From an uncultured Eubacterium sp. (lineage in GTDB: Bacteria; Bacillota; Clostridia; Oscillospirales; Acutalibacteraceae), in assembly GCA_905234495.1 (NCBI GenBank), contig CAJOHE010000004.1:100319-164318 (forward strand): 64,000 bases of DNA. Reading direction: 5' to 3'. Position 1 is the first letter of the stretch; every line of letters begins with the position of its first letter. Shown here one piece after another: positions 42,735-51,300 of the stretch. A program made the translations under genes and the position numbers. Below the pieces are notes generated by a model, which made no database searches, had not been told where the DNA came from, and saw nothing but the letters and a program-made list of their open reading frames with translations.

Positions 42735-44267
42735 ATGAAAAAGGTAAGAAATCTAATCGCAATCCTTGCAGTAGTAATGTTGCTGGTTCTCAATGTAACA
42801 CCTGCATTTGCAACTGAGGATGAGGTTCGTGCGGTTGCTGACGGCGTTCTGTTCCTTTCACAGAACATTGACGGTCAGCCCTACACCCGCGGCTCATGCT
42901 TCCTCATCAACGAGGACACAGTTATTACTTCAAACCACTGCGTACACTTCACAAACGTTGAGTATAAGGCTCTCTATGATTTGTACGGCTACAAGCAGGA
43001 AGATGTTGATAAGCTGCTCACCTACACGGTAACAATCCAGAGCGACTTCACAATCCCCGCAACGCTTGTAAACAGCAGTGAGCTCATGGACTTCGCTATC
43101 CTCAAGCTCAGCCAGCCTATTTCAAACCATACTTATCTCAAGCTTCGTGACAGTAAGACTGTTAAGCCCGCAGAGACGGTTTATTCAGTAGGTTTCCCGG
43201 CAGCAAAGGATACCACATGGTACTACAACCAGAAGGACATCACCTTCGAGTCAGGTACTATCAACAAGACTCAGTTCACACTTGAAGATTACTGGGTAGC
43301 AGATTCACCGTTCTTCTTCTATGAAGACGAAAACGGCGTTGCTGTTCCTGTTCAGGTTCCTTATGATTTCAAGGGTGAAGCTCTCATCGTAAGCGGCGGC
43401 ACATTCACAGGCGGCAACTCAGGCGGACCTCTTGTTGACGCTAACGGTAACGTTATCGGCGTTTGCGCAGCAGGCGACGGCGGCACAAGCTGCTATGCTT
43501 CTGCTATCGACCAGGTAATGGAAGTTCTTGACACCGTTAATATTGAATACACCGCAGCAAGCGACACACCTGAACCCACAACAGGCGCAGTTGACGACAC
43601 AACAACTGCAGCAGCTACAACAGCAGCTCCCGAGCCGACAACCGGCAGCGGCAAGAGCCTCGGCATCGGCACAGGCGCTATCATCGGTATCGCTGTAGCA
43701 GCAGTAGTAGTTATTCTTCTCATCGTTGTAATCATCGTTGTAGCTTCCAAGAAAAAGAAGGGCGGCCCGGACGACGCTAACGGCGGATTTGCTCCTGCAG
43801 GTCCTCCCCAGCAGCCTCCGATGCCTCCTCAGCAGCCCCCGATGGCTCCTCCGGCAGCACCTCCTCAGGCTCCTCCGGCAGCACCCGCAGGCGGCGACGT
43901 TGAAGGCACAACAATCCTCAGCTCAAATATGGGCGGCGCAGACGAGACAACAGTTCTCGGTGCAAGCGCAACAAACGCTTATCTTGTAAATAAGGCAACA
44001 GGCGAAAGAATCAACATCGACAAGCCTTACTTCAAGATTGGTAAGGACCCGAGCAAGGTTGATTACTGCGTAAAGAACAATCCTTCAGTTTCACGTTTCC
44101 ATGCAGCAATCGTTCTTAAGAACGGCGAATACTTCATCTTTGATAACGGTGCTACAAACCACACCTTCATCAACGATACAATTATTCCTGCAAAGGCTGA
44201 AACACCTATTTCCGACGGCGCAACAATTAAGCTCGCTGACGAGAAGTTCGAATTCAAACTCAGCTAA
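42735..44267 (+). CDS. Membrane protein: extracellular trypsin-like protease fused to cytoplasmic FHA domain
   Basis: 510 aa. Signal peptide 1-26; trypsin-like domain about 30-265 with a full catalytic triad: His68 (SNHCVH), Asp119 (MDFAILKL) and Ser229 (GGNSGGPL). A Thr/Pro-rich linker follows, then a transmembrane helix 308-337 with KKKKK after it, placing the C-terminus inside the cell. A Pro/Gln/Ala-rich linker (353-385) leads to an FHA domain (about 415-510) with the phospho-Thr-binding SVSRFHA block and NGATNHTF. Between linker and FHA are two Thr motifs, EGTTIL (T392/T393) and DETTVL (T405/T406), like the phosphorylated ETT motif of GarA/OdhI that binds its own FHA domain. A Ser/Thr-kinase-controlled surface protease is a reasonable inference. 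Codon use is that of strongly expressed genes. Confidence 0.85.
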   Translation: MKKVRNLIAILAVVMLLVLNVTPAFATEDEVRAVADGVLFLSQNIDGQPYTRGSCFLINEDTVITSNHCVHFTNVEYKALYDLYGYKQEDVDKLLTYTVTIQSDFTIPATLVNSSELMDFAILKLSQPISNHTYLKLRDSKTVKPAETVYSVGFPAAKDTTWYYNQKDITFESGTINKTQFTLEDYWVADSPFFFYEDENGVAVPVQVPYDFKGEALIVSGGTFTGGNSGGPLVDANGNVIGVCAAGDGGTSCYASAIDQVMEVLDTVNIEYTAASDTPEPTTGAVDDTTTAAATTAAPEPTTGSGKSLGIGTGAIIGIAVAAVVVILLIVVIIVVASKKKKGGPDDANGGFAPAGPPQQPPMPPQQPPMAPPAAPPQAPPAAPAGGDVEGTTILSSNMGGADETTVLGASATNAYLVNKATGERINIDKPYFKIGKDPSKVDYCVKNNPSVSRFHAAIVLKNGEYFIFDNGATNHTFINDTIIPAKAETPISDGATIKLADEKFEFKLS

Positions 44268-44315
44268 AAAAGGGCATAAACACGCCAAGTTATAGTTGAT
44301 TTAGTTACAAATTGT

Positions 44316-44346
44316 AAGGACGGGTAGAAATACCCGTCCTTTTTTC
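44316..44346 (+). terminator. Terminator of the protease-FHA gene
   Basis: 11-bp perfect stem AAGGACGGGTA/TACCCGTCCTT, GAAA loop, then T-run. A second 14-bp hairpin (AAAAGCACTGCGGA with its complement, 44363-44397) follows and may act as a back-up. Confidence 0.88.
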
Positions 44347-44565
44347 AACAATCCGACAATCGAAAAGCACTGCGGACATCGAATCCGCAGTGCTTTTGGC
44401 GTTTTCCGTTTTTTGCTCTCGTCATAACATCCTCTGTGATTGGAATATAATGCAAAGCATAATATTAATAATCACTACGGATGTTCTTCCTCTCCGATGC
44501 GGTACAAGTATCCGCATCGGTAACAAATCAAAATGCAAAACATTTTGATTTGAGATGAGAAACAT

Positions 44566-44715
44566 ATGAAACAGTCATTAGAAAAAGCGACTGTATTTTT
44601 CTTCGACTGTGAAATGTGTTTGGACGACAGCTCCCGCTCGCAAGAAAACGGAATTCTGTACCTTTTTAAGCTGAGTTACCTGAAAGGGCATAAACACGCC
44701 GGGAATTCAGGCTAA
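44566..44715 (+). CDS. Possible 49-aa peptide of unknown function
   Basis: The frame starts MKQSLEKATVFFFDCEMC and ends HAGNSG, directly before a plus-strand terminator. No strong ribosome site precedes it and no known family is recognised. It contains the short dispersed repeat at 44659-44686, so the frame may be an accident of repeated sequence. Treat as tentative. Confidence 0.22.
   Translation: MKQSLEKATVFFFDCEMCLDDSSRSQENGILYLFKLSYLKGHKHAGNSG
44659..44686 (+). repeat. 28-base short dispersed repeat, copy 1
   Basis: Matches 48160-48187 with three C/T differences (core CTTTTTAAGCTGAG). Immediately after it, the 18-mer AAAGGGCATAAACACGCC (44683-44700) is also found at 44269-44286, just past the protease-FHA stop. 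Confidence 0.6.
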
Positions 44716-44726
44716 TAAATAATATG

Positions 44727-44755
44727 GGCGACCTCGTAAGAGGTCGCCTTTTTTT
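44727..44755 (+). terminator. Plus-strand terminator converging on the feo operon
   Basis: GGCGACCTC/GAGGTCGCC stem, GTAA loop, then TTTTTTT on the plus strand only. The last bases overlap the stop codon of the minus-strand Cys-rich peptide gene. Confidence 0.85.
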
Positions 44756-44924
44756 AATTGTGGTGACAGCTTGATGAGTGGGGGCAGTCGGCGCATTTGC
44801 ATCCGCACGAGCCTATGCCCGCCTTCTTATCCTTAACTATCTTGCGTATTGCAAGGAAAACAACTGTAGCAAGGACGAGAACCGTCAGAGCCGTCACCCA
44901 GTTAGCCTGAATGAATTGAAGCAT
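44754..44924 (-). CDS. FeoB-associated Cys-rich membrane peptide
   Basis: 56 aa. One transmembrane helix (about residues 10-27), a basic stretch RKIVKDKK, and a Cys-rich tail with the pattern CxCxCxxC...C (Cys at 40, 42, 44, 47 and 53). This is the usual form of the small FeoB-associated peptide, a possible FeoC-like partner. GAGGTGAT precedes the ATG. It is the last gene of the feo operon, 6 bases after the FeoB stop. Its exact job in iron uptake is unknown. Confidence 0.85.
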   Translation of the reverse strand: MLQFIQANWVTALTVLVLATVVFLAIRKIVKDKKAGIGSCGCKCADCPHSSSCHHN

Positions 44925-44930
44925 ATATCA

Positions 44931-47087
44931 TCACCTCAGATGATTTTCGTTGTATTTATTCTTACGAACGAGCATATAGCAGATTGCCGCAAGTGCCGCC
45001 GTAGCCGCGATAATGCCGAGAATGTGATTCTTTATATCGCCCGTGAACAGGCAGCCGAACTGGAACACAATAAGAGATATGAGATATGCAAAGCCGCACT
45101 GATATCCGATTGCAAACCACGTCCATTTCGCGTTGTTCATCTCTCTCTTGATTGCGCCGATTGCCGCAAAGCAGGGTGCGCAGAGAAGGTTGAACACAAG
45201 GTACGAATAGCCGGCGATTGCACCGTGTCCGCTGCTGAAGGAATTGAAATCCGCAGCGAGATTGTTCCAGATTTCGTCGCCGTTTTCGGCAAGCTCGCCG
45301 CCGAAGTGGTAGAGCTGACCGAACGTGCCGACAACGTTTTCCTTTGCGATTAAGCCCGTCACAGCGGCAACAGCCGTCTTCCAGCTGCCCCAGCCGAGCG
45401 GGATGAACATCCACGCAAAGAGATTGCCGATTTTTGCCATAAGCGAGTTGTCGATATCCTCAATCATACCGAAGCTGCCGCCCTCGACGCCGAAGTTGAG
45501 GAAGAACCAAACGACGATGGTTGAAAGAAGGATAACCGTGCCCGCCTTTTTGATGAACGACCAGCCGCGCTCCCACGTTGAGCGAAGCACAGTACCGACC
45601 GTTGGCAGATGATATGCGGGAAGCTCCATAACGAACGGCGCAGGGTCGCCCGAAAACCTCTTGGTTTTCTTGAGCATAATGCCCGACACGATAATCGCCG
45701 CAACGCCGATGAAATATGCCGAAGCCGCAACAAGTCCGCTGCCGCCGAAAAGCGCGCCTGCGATTAAACCGATAATCGGGAGCTTTGCCGAGCACGGAAC
45801 GAACGTTGTCGTCATAATTGTCATACGGCGGTCGCGCTCGTTTTCAATAGTTCTTGAAGCCATAACACCGGGAATACCGCAGCCCGTACCGATAAGCATC
45901 GGGATAAAGCTCTTGCCCGAAAGTCCGAAATGGCGGAAAATCCTGTCCATAACGAAAGCGACACGAGCCATATAGCCGCAGCCCTCAAGAAATGCGAGCA
46001 TAACGAAAAGCACAAGAATCTGCGGAACGAAGCCGAGAACTGCGCCGACACCCGCAACGATACCGTCTGCGATAAGTCCGTAGAGCCACGGTACGAGGTG
46101 GGGCTCAAGGAACTTTTCAAGCAGCGAAGGAATCCATTCGCCGAAAAGCACGTCGTTAACCCAATCCGTTGCGCCCACGCCGACCGTTTTCATCGCGATA
46201 TAATATACGAGGAACATAACTACCGCGAATATCGGTAAACCGAGGAAGCGGTTTGTAACGACCTTATCAATCTTATCGCTTGTTGACAGCTTGCCCTTGT
46301 TTGCCTTGTTGTAGCAGGACTTGATAATCGTGCCGATATAGACGTATCTCTCGTTTGTGATGATGCTTTCCGCGTCGTCGTCAAGCTCGTCCTCGGCAGC
46401 CTTTATGTCCTCTGCAATATGGTCGAGGTCGGCTTTGCTCACGTTCAGCTTTTCGATGACCTTCTCATCGCTTTCAAAAAGCTTGATTGCGTACCATCTC
46501 TGCCGTTCCTTCGGCATATCGTGGAGAAGCCTTTCCTCAATGTGGGCAAGCGCGTGCTCAACCACGCCGCTGAAAGAGTGCTGGGGCGCCGCAGCCTCGC
46601 CCGACGCCGCCTTGATTGCAGCCTCGGAAGCCTCGTCAATTCCCGTGCCCTTGAGCGCGGAAATTTCAACAACGGGGCAGGCGAGCTGACGCGAGAGCTC
46701 AGCCGTGTCAATTTTGTCGCCGTTCTTTTTCACAACGTCCATCATATTGATTGCCACAACGACGGGTATGCCGAGCTCAACGAGCTGGGTTGTGAGATAG
46801 AGGTTTCGCTCAAGGTTTGTTCCGTCAACGATGTTGATAATCGCGTCGGGCTTTTCGTCGATGAGGTAATCCCTTGCAACGACCTCTTCAATGGTGTAGG
46901 GGGACAGGGAATAGATTCCCGGCAGGTCGGTGATTGTGACGTCGCCGTGCTTTTTCAGCTTGCCCTCTTTCTTTTCAACTGTAACGCCGGGCCAGTTTCC
47001 GACATACTGGTTTGCGCCCGTCAGCGCGTTGAACAATGTTGTTTTACCGCTGTTCGGGTTGCCGGCAAGTGCAATTTTTATGCTCAT
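44931..47087 (-). CDS. feoB: Ferrous iron transport protein B
   Basis: 718 aa, normal for the family. The N-terminal G domain is complete: G1 GNPNSGKTTLFNALTG near residue 9, the switch NYVGNWPGVTVEKKEG, G3 DLPGIYSL, and a G4-like NMMD near 117. Two GATE-type membrane halves follow: FVPQILVLFVMLAFLEGCGYMARVAFVMDRIF, a FIPMLIGTGCGIPGVMASR segment near 395, and a later LLCAPCFAAIGA segment. It moves Fe2+ into the cytoplasm. The operon is feoA-feoA-feoB-Cys peptide with DtxR-type operators in its main promoter and again just before feoB. Confidence 0.95.
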   Translation of the reverse strand: MSIKIALAGNPNSGKTTLFNALTGANQYVGNWPGVTVEKKEGKLKKHGDVTITDLPGIYSLSPYTIEEVVARDYLIDEKPDAIINIVDGTNLERNLYLTTQLVELGIPVVVAINMMDVVKKNGDKIDTAELSRQLACPVVEISALKGTGIDEASEAAIKAASGEAAAPQHSFSGVVEHALAHIEERLLHDMPKERQRWYAIKLFESDEKVIEKLNVSKADLDHIAEDIKAAEDELDDDAESIITNERYVYIGTIIKSCYNKANKGKLSTSDKIDKVVTNRFLGLPIFAVVMFLVYYIAMKTVGVGATDWVNDVLFGEWIPSLLEKFLEPHLVPWLYGLIADGIVAGVGAVLGFVPQILVLFVMLAFLEGCGYMARVAFVMDRIFRHFGLSGKSFIPMLIGTGCGIPGVMASRTIENERDRRMTIMTTTFVPCSAKLPIIGLIAGALFGGSGLVAASAYFIGVAAIIVSGIMLKKTKRFSGDPAPFVMELPAYHLPTVGTVLRSTWERGWSFIKKAGTVILLSTIVVWFFLNFGVEGGSFGMIEDIDNSLMAKIGNLFAWMFIPLGWGSWKTAVAAVTGLIAKENVVGTFGQLYHFGGELAENGDEIWNNLAADFNSFSSGHGAIAGYSYLVFNLLCAPCFAAIGAIKREMNNAKWTWFAIGYQCGFAYLISLIVFQFGCLFTGDIKNHILGIIAATAALAAICYMLVRKNKYNENHLR

Positions 47088-47104
47088 AGTATCTTCCTTT
47101 CCGA

Positions 47105-47120
47105 GTTAGCGTTTGCTAAC
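47105..47120. promoter_or_regulatory. DtxR-type operator before feoB
   Basis: GTTAGC-GTTT-GCTAAC, with the same perfect 6-base arms as the two sites at 47617 and 47646. It lies 17 bases upstream of the FeoB start, between feoA and feoB, so it may control an internal promoter or act as a roadblock. Confidence 0.75.
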
Positions 47121-47135
47121 CTTTATGATAAAAAA

Positions 47136-47354
47136 TTATTCAACTTCAATGAGCTCTGCGTCGCCCTTGCGGATTGAGAGCTCGTAATCCCTCACGGTGA
47201 TTTCAACCGGGTCGCCGAGGGGTGCAACCTTGCGAACGTAGATTTCCACGCCCTTGGTAATGCCCATATCCATAATTCTGCGCTTGAGAGCGCCCTCGCC
47301 GCGGATACGCTTTACCCTGCAGGTTTCGCCGATTTTTACGTCTCTGAGTGTCAT
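47136..47354 (-). CDS. feoA: FeoA family protein (distal copy)
   Basis: 72 aa, SH3-like FeoA fold: ETCRVKRIRGEGALKRRIMDMGITKGVEI is the typical hairpin and helix, then VAPLGDPVEITVRDYELSIRKGDAELI. FeoA is a small cytoplasmic partner needed for FeoB function. It lies 15 bases after the other feoA, and the FeoB start is about 50 bases further on. Confidence 0.9.
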   Translation of the reverse strand: MTLRDVKIGETCRVKRIRGEGALKRRIMDMGITKGVEIYVRKVAPLGDPVEITVRDYELSIRKGDAELIEVE

Positions 47355-47369
47355 ATTCCTACCTCCTGA

Positions 47370-47582
47370 TTAAATATAGATTTTCATTGCCATCTCTTTG
47401 CTGACGGCAACGCGTGTTTCCTTTACCTTTACGATGATATTTCCGTTTTGCTCGGTTATCACCGAGACCGTGTCGCCGACGATGAAGCCCAGATTTTCAA
47501 GGTGTTTTCTCACCTCGGGCTTGCCGCCGATTTTCTTTATTACGTTAACGCTTCCCGCGTCCGCGCAGCTGAGCGGTAACAT
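47370..47582 (-). CDS. feoA: FeoA family protein (proximal copy)
   Basis: 70 aa. MLPLSCADAGSVNVIKKIGG, KHLENLGFIVGDTVSVI and VAVSKEMAMKIYI follow the FeoA pattern. It is the first gene of the operon, with GGAGGAGG as ribosome site, and it diverges clearly from the second FeoA. Two FeoA proteins per FeoB are common in Clostridia and may form a mixed complex. Confidence 0.9.
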   Translation of the reverse strand: MLPLSCADAGSVNVIKKIGGKPEVRKHLENLGFIVGDTVSVITEQNGNIIVKVKETRVAVSKEMAMKIYI

Positions 47583-47616
47583 AAAACCGCCTCCTCCTGA
47601 TTCTGTTATGTCGGGT

Positions 47617-47632
47617 GTTAGCCTTTGCTAAC
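47617..47632. promoter_or_regulatory. DtxR-type operator at the feo transcription start
   Basis: GTTAGC-CTTT-GCTAAC. It sits just downstream of the -10 hexamer, over the predicted transcription start of the feo operon. Confidence 0.8.
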
Positions 47633-47639
47633 CGATTAT

Positions 47640-47668
47640 ATTATAGTTAGCAAATGCTAACTTGTCAA
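47640..47668 (-). promoter_or_regulatory. Consensus promoter of the feo operon
   Basis: Minus strand TTGACA, 17-base spacer, TATAAT, a perfect sigma-A consensus. An operator (47646-47661) fills the spacer, so repressor binding should block RNA polymerase fully. Confidence 0.88.
47646..47661. promoter_or_regulatory. DtxR-type operator inside the feo promoter spacer
   Basis: GTTAGC-AAAT-GCTAAC exactly between the -35 and -10 hexamers of the feo promoter. The arms are identical to the sites at 47105 and 47617. Confidence 0.85.
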
Positions 47669-47685
47669 GCGTTTTTTTATAAAAC

Positions 47686-47714
47686 TTGAAATATTTATGT
47701 TATTGTGTTAAGAT
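47686..47714 (+). promoter_or_regulatory. Promoter of the DtxR-type regulator
   Basis: TTGAAA, 17-base spacer, TAAGAT, about 27 bases before the GTG start at 47741. No GTTAGC-N4-GCTAAC site overlaps it, although two lie 25-70 bases upstream. Confidence 0.5.
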
Positions 47715-47740
47715 AACGTTAGTTTTAATGGGGTGATTAT

Positions 47741-48109
47741 GTGGTTACAAAAGAATCAGGCGAAATGTATCTTGAAACGATTTACATCCTTTCGCAGAAA
47801 TCAGACACGGTCAGAAGAATTGACGTGAGCAAATATATGGGCTACGCGAAGCCTTCGGTTACAAGGGGAATCAGTCTGCTTGTTGAGAAGGGGCTCGTCA
47901 CGGTTGACGAGAGCGGAAACCTCTCTCTTACAAAGAAGGGCGAAAAGGACGCGGCGCAGATTTACGAGCGCCATACGGTTCTGACGAAGATGTTTGTGAA
48001 TCTCGGCGTTGACGAGAAAACCGCGGCGGACGACGCCTGCCGCATAGAGCACTACATCAGCGACAAAACCTTTAACGCGATAAAAAAGCATATGAAGGAA
48101 TACGAATAA
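47741..48109 (+). CDS. DtxR/MntR-family metal-dependent regulator
   Basis: 122 aa with a GTG start after GGGGTGA; an ATG two bases upstream is in another frame. The winged helix occupies residues 1-65 (GEMYLETIYILS, then RRIDVSKYMGYAKPSVTRGISLLVEKGLV) and the metal-binding/dimer part follows (ERHTVLTKMFVNLGVDEKTAADDACRIEHYIS). The C-terminal SH3-like domain of DtxR is absent, as in MntR-size members. It is divergent from the feo operon and should repress it in the presence of Fe2+ by binding the three GTTAGC-N4-GCTAAC sites. The metal specificity is inferred from the target genes. Confidence 0.88.
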   Translation: MVTKESGEMYLETIYILSQKSDTVRRIDVSKYMGYAKPSVTRGISLLVEKGLVTVDESGNLSLTKKGEKDAAQIYERHTVLTKMFVNLGVDEKTAADDACRIEHYISDKTFNAIKKHMKEYE

Positions 48110-48120
48110 AAGAATAAACG

Positions 48121-48157
48121 AAAAGACTGTTCTGCGATTGTGCAGAGCAGTCTTTTT
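48121..48157 (+). terminator. Terminator of the regulator gene
   Basis: 15-bp stem AAAAGACTGTTCTGC with GCAGAGCAGTCTTTT (one G-U pair), followed by more T. Confidence 0.88.
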
Positions 48158-48159
48158 TG

Positions 48160-48187
48160 CACCTTTTTAAGCTGAGCTACCCGAAAG
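48160..48187 (+). repeat. 28-base short dispersed repeat, copy 2
   Basis: 25 of 28 bases match 44659-44686. Here it lies between the terminators of two converging transcripts. Its reverse complement includes GGGTAGCTCAGCTT, which looks like a tRNA D-arm, but no tRNA is present. Confidence 0.55.
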
Positions 48188-48194
48188 AACAAAC

Positions 48195-48228
48195 AAACCA
48201 CCGCATACCGAATGGTGTGCGGTGGTTT
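48195..48228 (-). terminator. Terminator of the beta-helix protein / small peptide operon
   Basis: Stem AAACCACCGCACACC/GGTATGCGGTGGTTT as read on the minus strand, T-rich on its 3' side. It lies immediately after the small-peptide stop at 48233. Confidence 0.8.
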
Positions 48229-48232
48229 TGTT

Positions 48233-48379
48233 TTAACTGAGGAGGAAGGGAGTGAACTCTCTTGACTCCCAGTCAGTGAAGGCGTTGGGGATGTCGACCG
48301 AAGTCGAAATCACGTCTTCCGTGACTGTGTATACGACCTTGAATTCAGGTTCGGAATAATTCATTATTTCTTTTTTCAT
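48233..48379 (-). CDS. 48-aa peptide with DVISTS motif following the beta-helix protein
   Basis: AAAGGAGCGG gives a strong ribosome site and the gene lies 15 bases after the 1003-aa protein stop and just before a terminator. The product starts MKKEIMNYSEPEF, continues with TVTEDVISTS, and ends in an aromatic/acidic tail (FTDWESREFTPFLLS). There is no signal peptide. The Y-x-E-P-E-F..E-D-V-I-x-T-S pattern matches the 38-aa peptide at 24239 and similar clostridial peptides; the position after a large secreted protein is also the same. Function unknown. Confidence 0.65.
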   Translation of the reverse strand: MKKEIMNYSEPEFKVVYTVTEDVISTSVDIPNAFTDWESREFTPFLLS

Positions 48380-48394
48380 AGTTCCGCTCCTTTC

Positions 48395-51300
48395 TTAGTC
48401 GTCGAATGCAGCTTCCGCTGCCTTAGCATATCTGTATACGCCCCTCATCATAGCCTTGAGTTCTTCGTTTTTGGGATGAGTGCTGCTGTGGTTTGTAACC
48501 GACAGGATGTAGGCGTAGCCGTTGTACGTGATTACAGTATCGCCGACCGTAACGGTGAAGGTCTTTCCGAAATCGTTTGCATAAAGTCCCGTAACGCTTA
48601 CGCAGAGCTGGTCGTCAACCTTAATAATTTGTGCGTTGAGACCGCCCGTAACGCTGACGTTCATTCTGCGGGCCTCAAGCTCCGTAACGTTGCCGAGGTA
48701 GAATCTGAACTCGGGCCAGAGCTGTGCAATGTAGGTAACGCCTATAATCTGTGCCTTGCCCTGCTGGTCGAGGCTGAGAAATGCGTTTGTGTTGAGGTCG
48801 CTGAGCTCAGCCGATGTGAACGGGTCGTTGTATTTTGCAAACGTGGTCTCCGAGGTTTTAAGCTCCTCTGCGGTACCGACCTTTGTGATTGAATAAGCCT
48901 CGCCGCTGTTTATCTCCATATGCTTTGCCTCGTACTCGAAGTATTCGTTTGCAAGCTGACCGTAGTTGAGAATTGTCTCGCAGAGCTTTGCATATGCTCT
49001 TGATTCGTCGGTCTTGTCATCGTCGTCGAGCTGGTTGAAGTAGTTGATGTAGTCCTTGCAGTAGCTTTCGATTGAGAGGAAGAAAACAACGTCGTTGCCA
49101 CCCTCGTCTTTAATCGGGTCTTCGTTCTCGTCGAGAACCGTTACCTTGTACTTTTCGCCAATCTGTGCGGGAGCCGCCTCAAGAGGAAGCACGCTTGTGC
49201 CGTAGTACGGGTCTGTTGACGGGTCGGTGGAGGTGTGCTTTTCAAGGTCCGTTACGGGAACGAGCTTTGGTCCGCGCTCGGCGCTCTCAACGTAGATGGT
49301 ATCAATGTACTCGTATGAGAGATAAGCTGCGCCGTAGTATTCCATATCAACAAGGAAGTCAAGCTCCATCGTGTCCTCAACGGTCATATAGTAGCCGTTG
49401 TAGGGAGTGTCCTCAACTGTAAATGTTGCACTTACGGTTACGTCCGACTCGGGCATTACAAATGTGTACTCATTTGCGTTTTCACCCTGCGTGACAGTAA
49501 TCGGATTGTTGTCGCTGTCAACGACTGTGAGCTCGTTAAGAGCGGCGTTATCATTTGGATGAACGGTGAGGGTTATGGTTTCGCCGCCTGCAATCTTCTC
49601 GTATTCAACATCATAGTCGGAGGAGGTTACATAACCGCCGTTTGTGTCCTTATCAGCCTCAGCGGTTAATACGTTAACGTCACAACCGAATACGGGGTGG
49701 ATTGCCAAGCCGTCGCTGCCGTCTGAATATGTCCAGGGGAGGAGCGTAAACGTCTGACCGCTCTGCTGTTCAAACTCGGGGTTAACCTCGTCAACAAATG
49801 CGTCGAGGGTTTCCTTAAGGTCTGTTTCAAGCGGAGTTGCGGAAACAACTTCAACCGCGTCGCCGACATCGCTGCCCACGGGTTCACCGCTTACAACAGT
49901 TGCGGGATAAACCGTTCCGCCCTTTGACGGGGAGCTGTAATAACCCGCAGTACAGGTGTACGGCGAAGCGTTACCGTAGCTGTTGTGCAAATAGGTGATA
50001 GCCTTTGTGCCGTCAGCGGCAAAAGCGTTTTCAAATTTTATATCGGTGTCTGCGGTTACAGCGCCGTAACGCGCCTCGTTTGCGCTTACCGCACCGAAAT
50101 TATAAACGTTTACAACTTCCGAGTTACCTGCCTGTGTTTCGCTTTCCTGACAGATACCGACAATTCCGCCCGTTGGTCCGTCATTTGCGTCGCCGCCGGT
50201 CGTTGTTACAGTGCCGACATTGTAGCAGTTTGTGATTGAGTTGTACTGCTGGGGGTAATAGAAATCTCCCTCATCAACGGAGCCTTGTATCGGGCTGCCG
50301 TAGGTGTTTGTTCTTGTGTGACCTACGATGCCGCCTAAATTGCTGGAGGAAACGGCAGTAATATTACCTGTGTTAAAGCAGTTCACTATTGCCGCCGAGT
50401 TAACCTCTGCCGCAACGCCGCCGCTTCCGCAGGCTGAATTCGTTGAAACGGTTATGTCGCCGTAGTTGCCGCACCTGTTGATTACAACCGATGAATAGTT
50501 GCTTGATTCAGCAAGAATTCCTGCGTATTCATTGATTGTACCCGTGGTTTCTGGATTTGAGGAAACATCGCCGTAATTGTAGCAGTCAATGATTGCACCG
50601 TAGTTCATATTGTCAACGCTGCCGCTTGATATAAAAGAACCAACTATTCCGCTTCCGATATAGTCGGAGGAGATTGTCGCCCTGTTTACGCAGTTTTTAA
50701 CAAGCGTCGTGGTGCTTTTTCTCGCGTATGCAAGCATACCGCCTGCAACTCTGTATTTGCCCGAGCCGCCTCTGCCGTTGATTACAACATCCTCGCCTAC
50801 CGTGCAGTTTTGGATGGTCAGCGAGCCCATATAGTTGTCGGCAATCATACCTGCGGTGTAATTCCAGTTCTTTGAAAAGTCGCTTCCTGCCATAATCACG
50901 CAGTCGCCCTCGAGGTGGCAGTTGATGATTGAGTCATCGCCGAGAGATACGGGAGCAAACGGTGCTGTCCAGGTGTAAGCGCTGTCAATGGTGACGTTTT
51001 CAAGAGTAAGGTCCTTTATCGTCGCATTTCCGAGAAACGGAAAAAGACCTGTGCAGAATCCGTCGGACGCGACCATAGTGATGTTGTTTATGGTGTGGTT
51101 GTGTCCGTCGAAGGTGCCGCAGAACTGAGCTCCCGCATCGCCGTTTGAATCGGGACAGATATAGTTCTGCGTCATAGTGATATCCTGCAGAAGATTAACG
51201 GTTGCGCCTTCGAAGTAATAGTCGTTATTGTTGCTTGCGTCATTTAAACAATCCCTGAACGCAAGGAGGTCTGCCTCTGTGGAAATATCATAAACGCCGT

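Larger units (their letters stand above)
44401..44726 (+). other. Gene-poor region with two strong hairpins
   Basis: Between the protease-FHA terminators and the plus-strand terminator at 44727 lie CCGATGCGG/CCGCATCGG (44494-44520) and AAATCAAAATG/CATTTTGATTT (44525-44551), a TATAAT at 44446-44451 without a good -35, and one weak short frame. The presence of a dedicated plus-strand terminator suggests that something here is transcribed. Confidence 0.45.

Noticed and set aside
48160..48187. tRNA fragment (reverse strand resembles a D-arm)
   Set aside because: Only about 14 bases match; no acceptor, anticodon or T-arm can be built.
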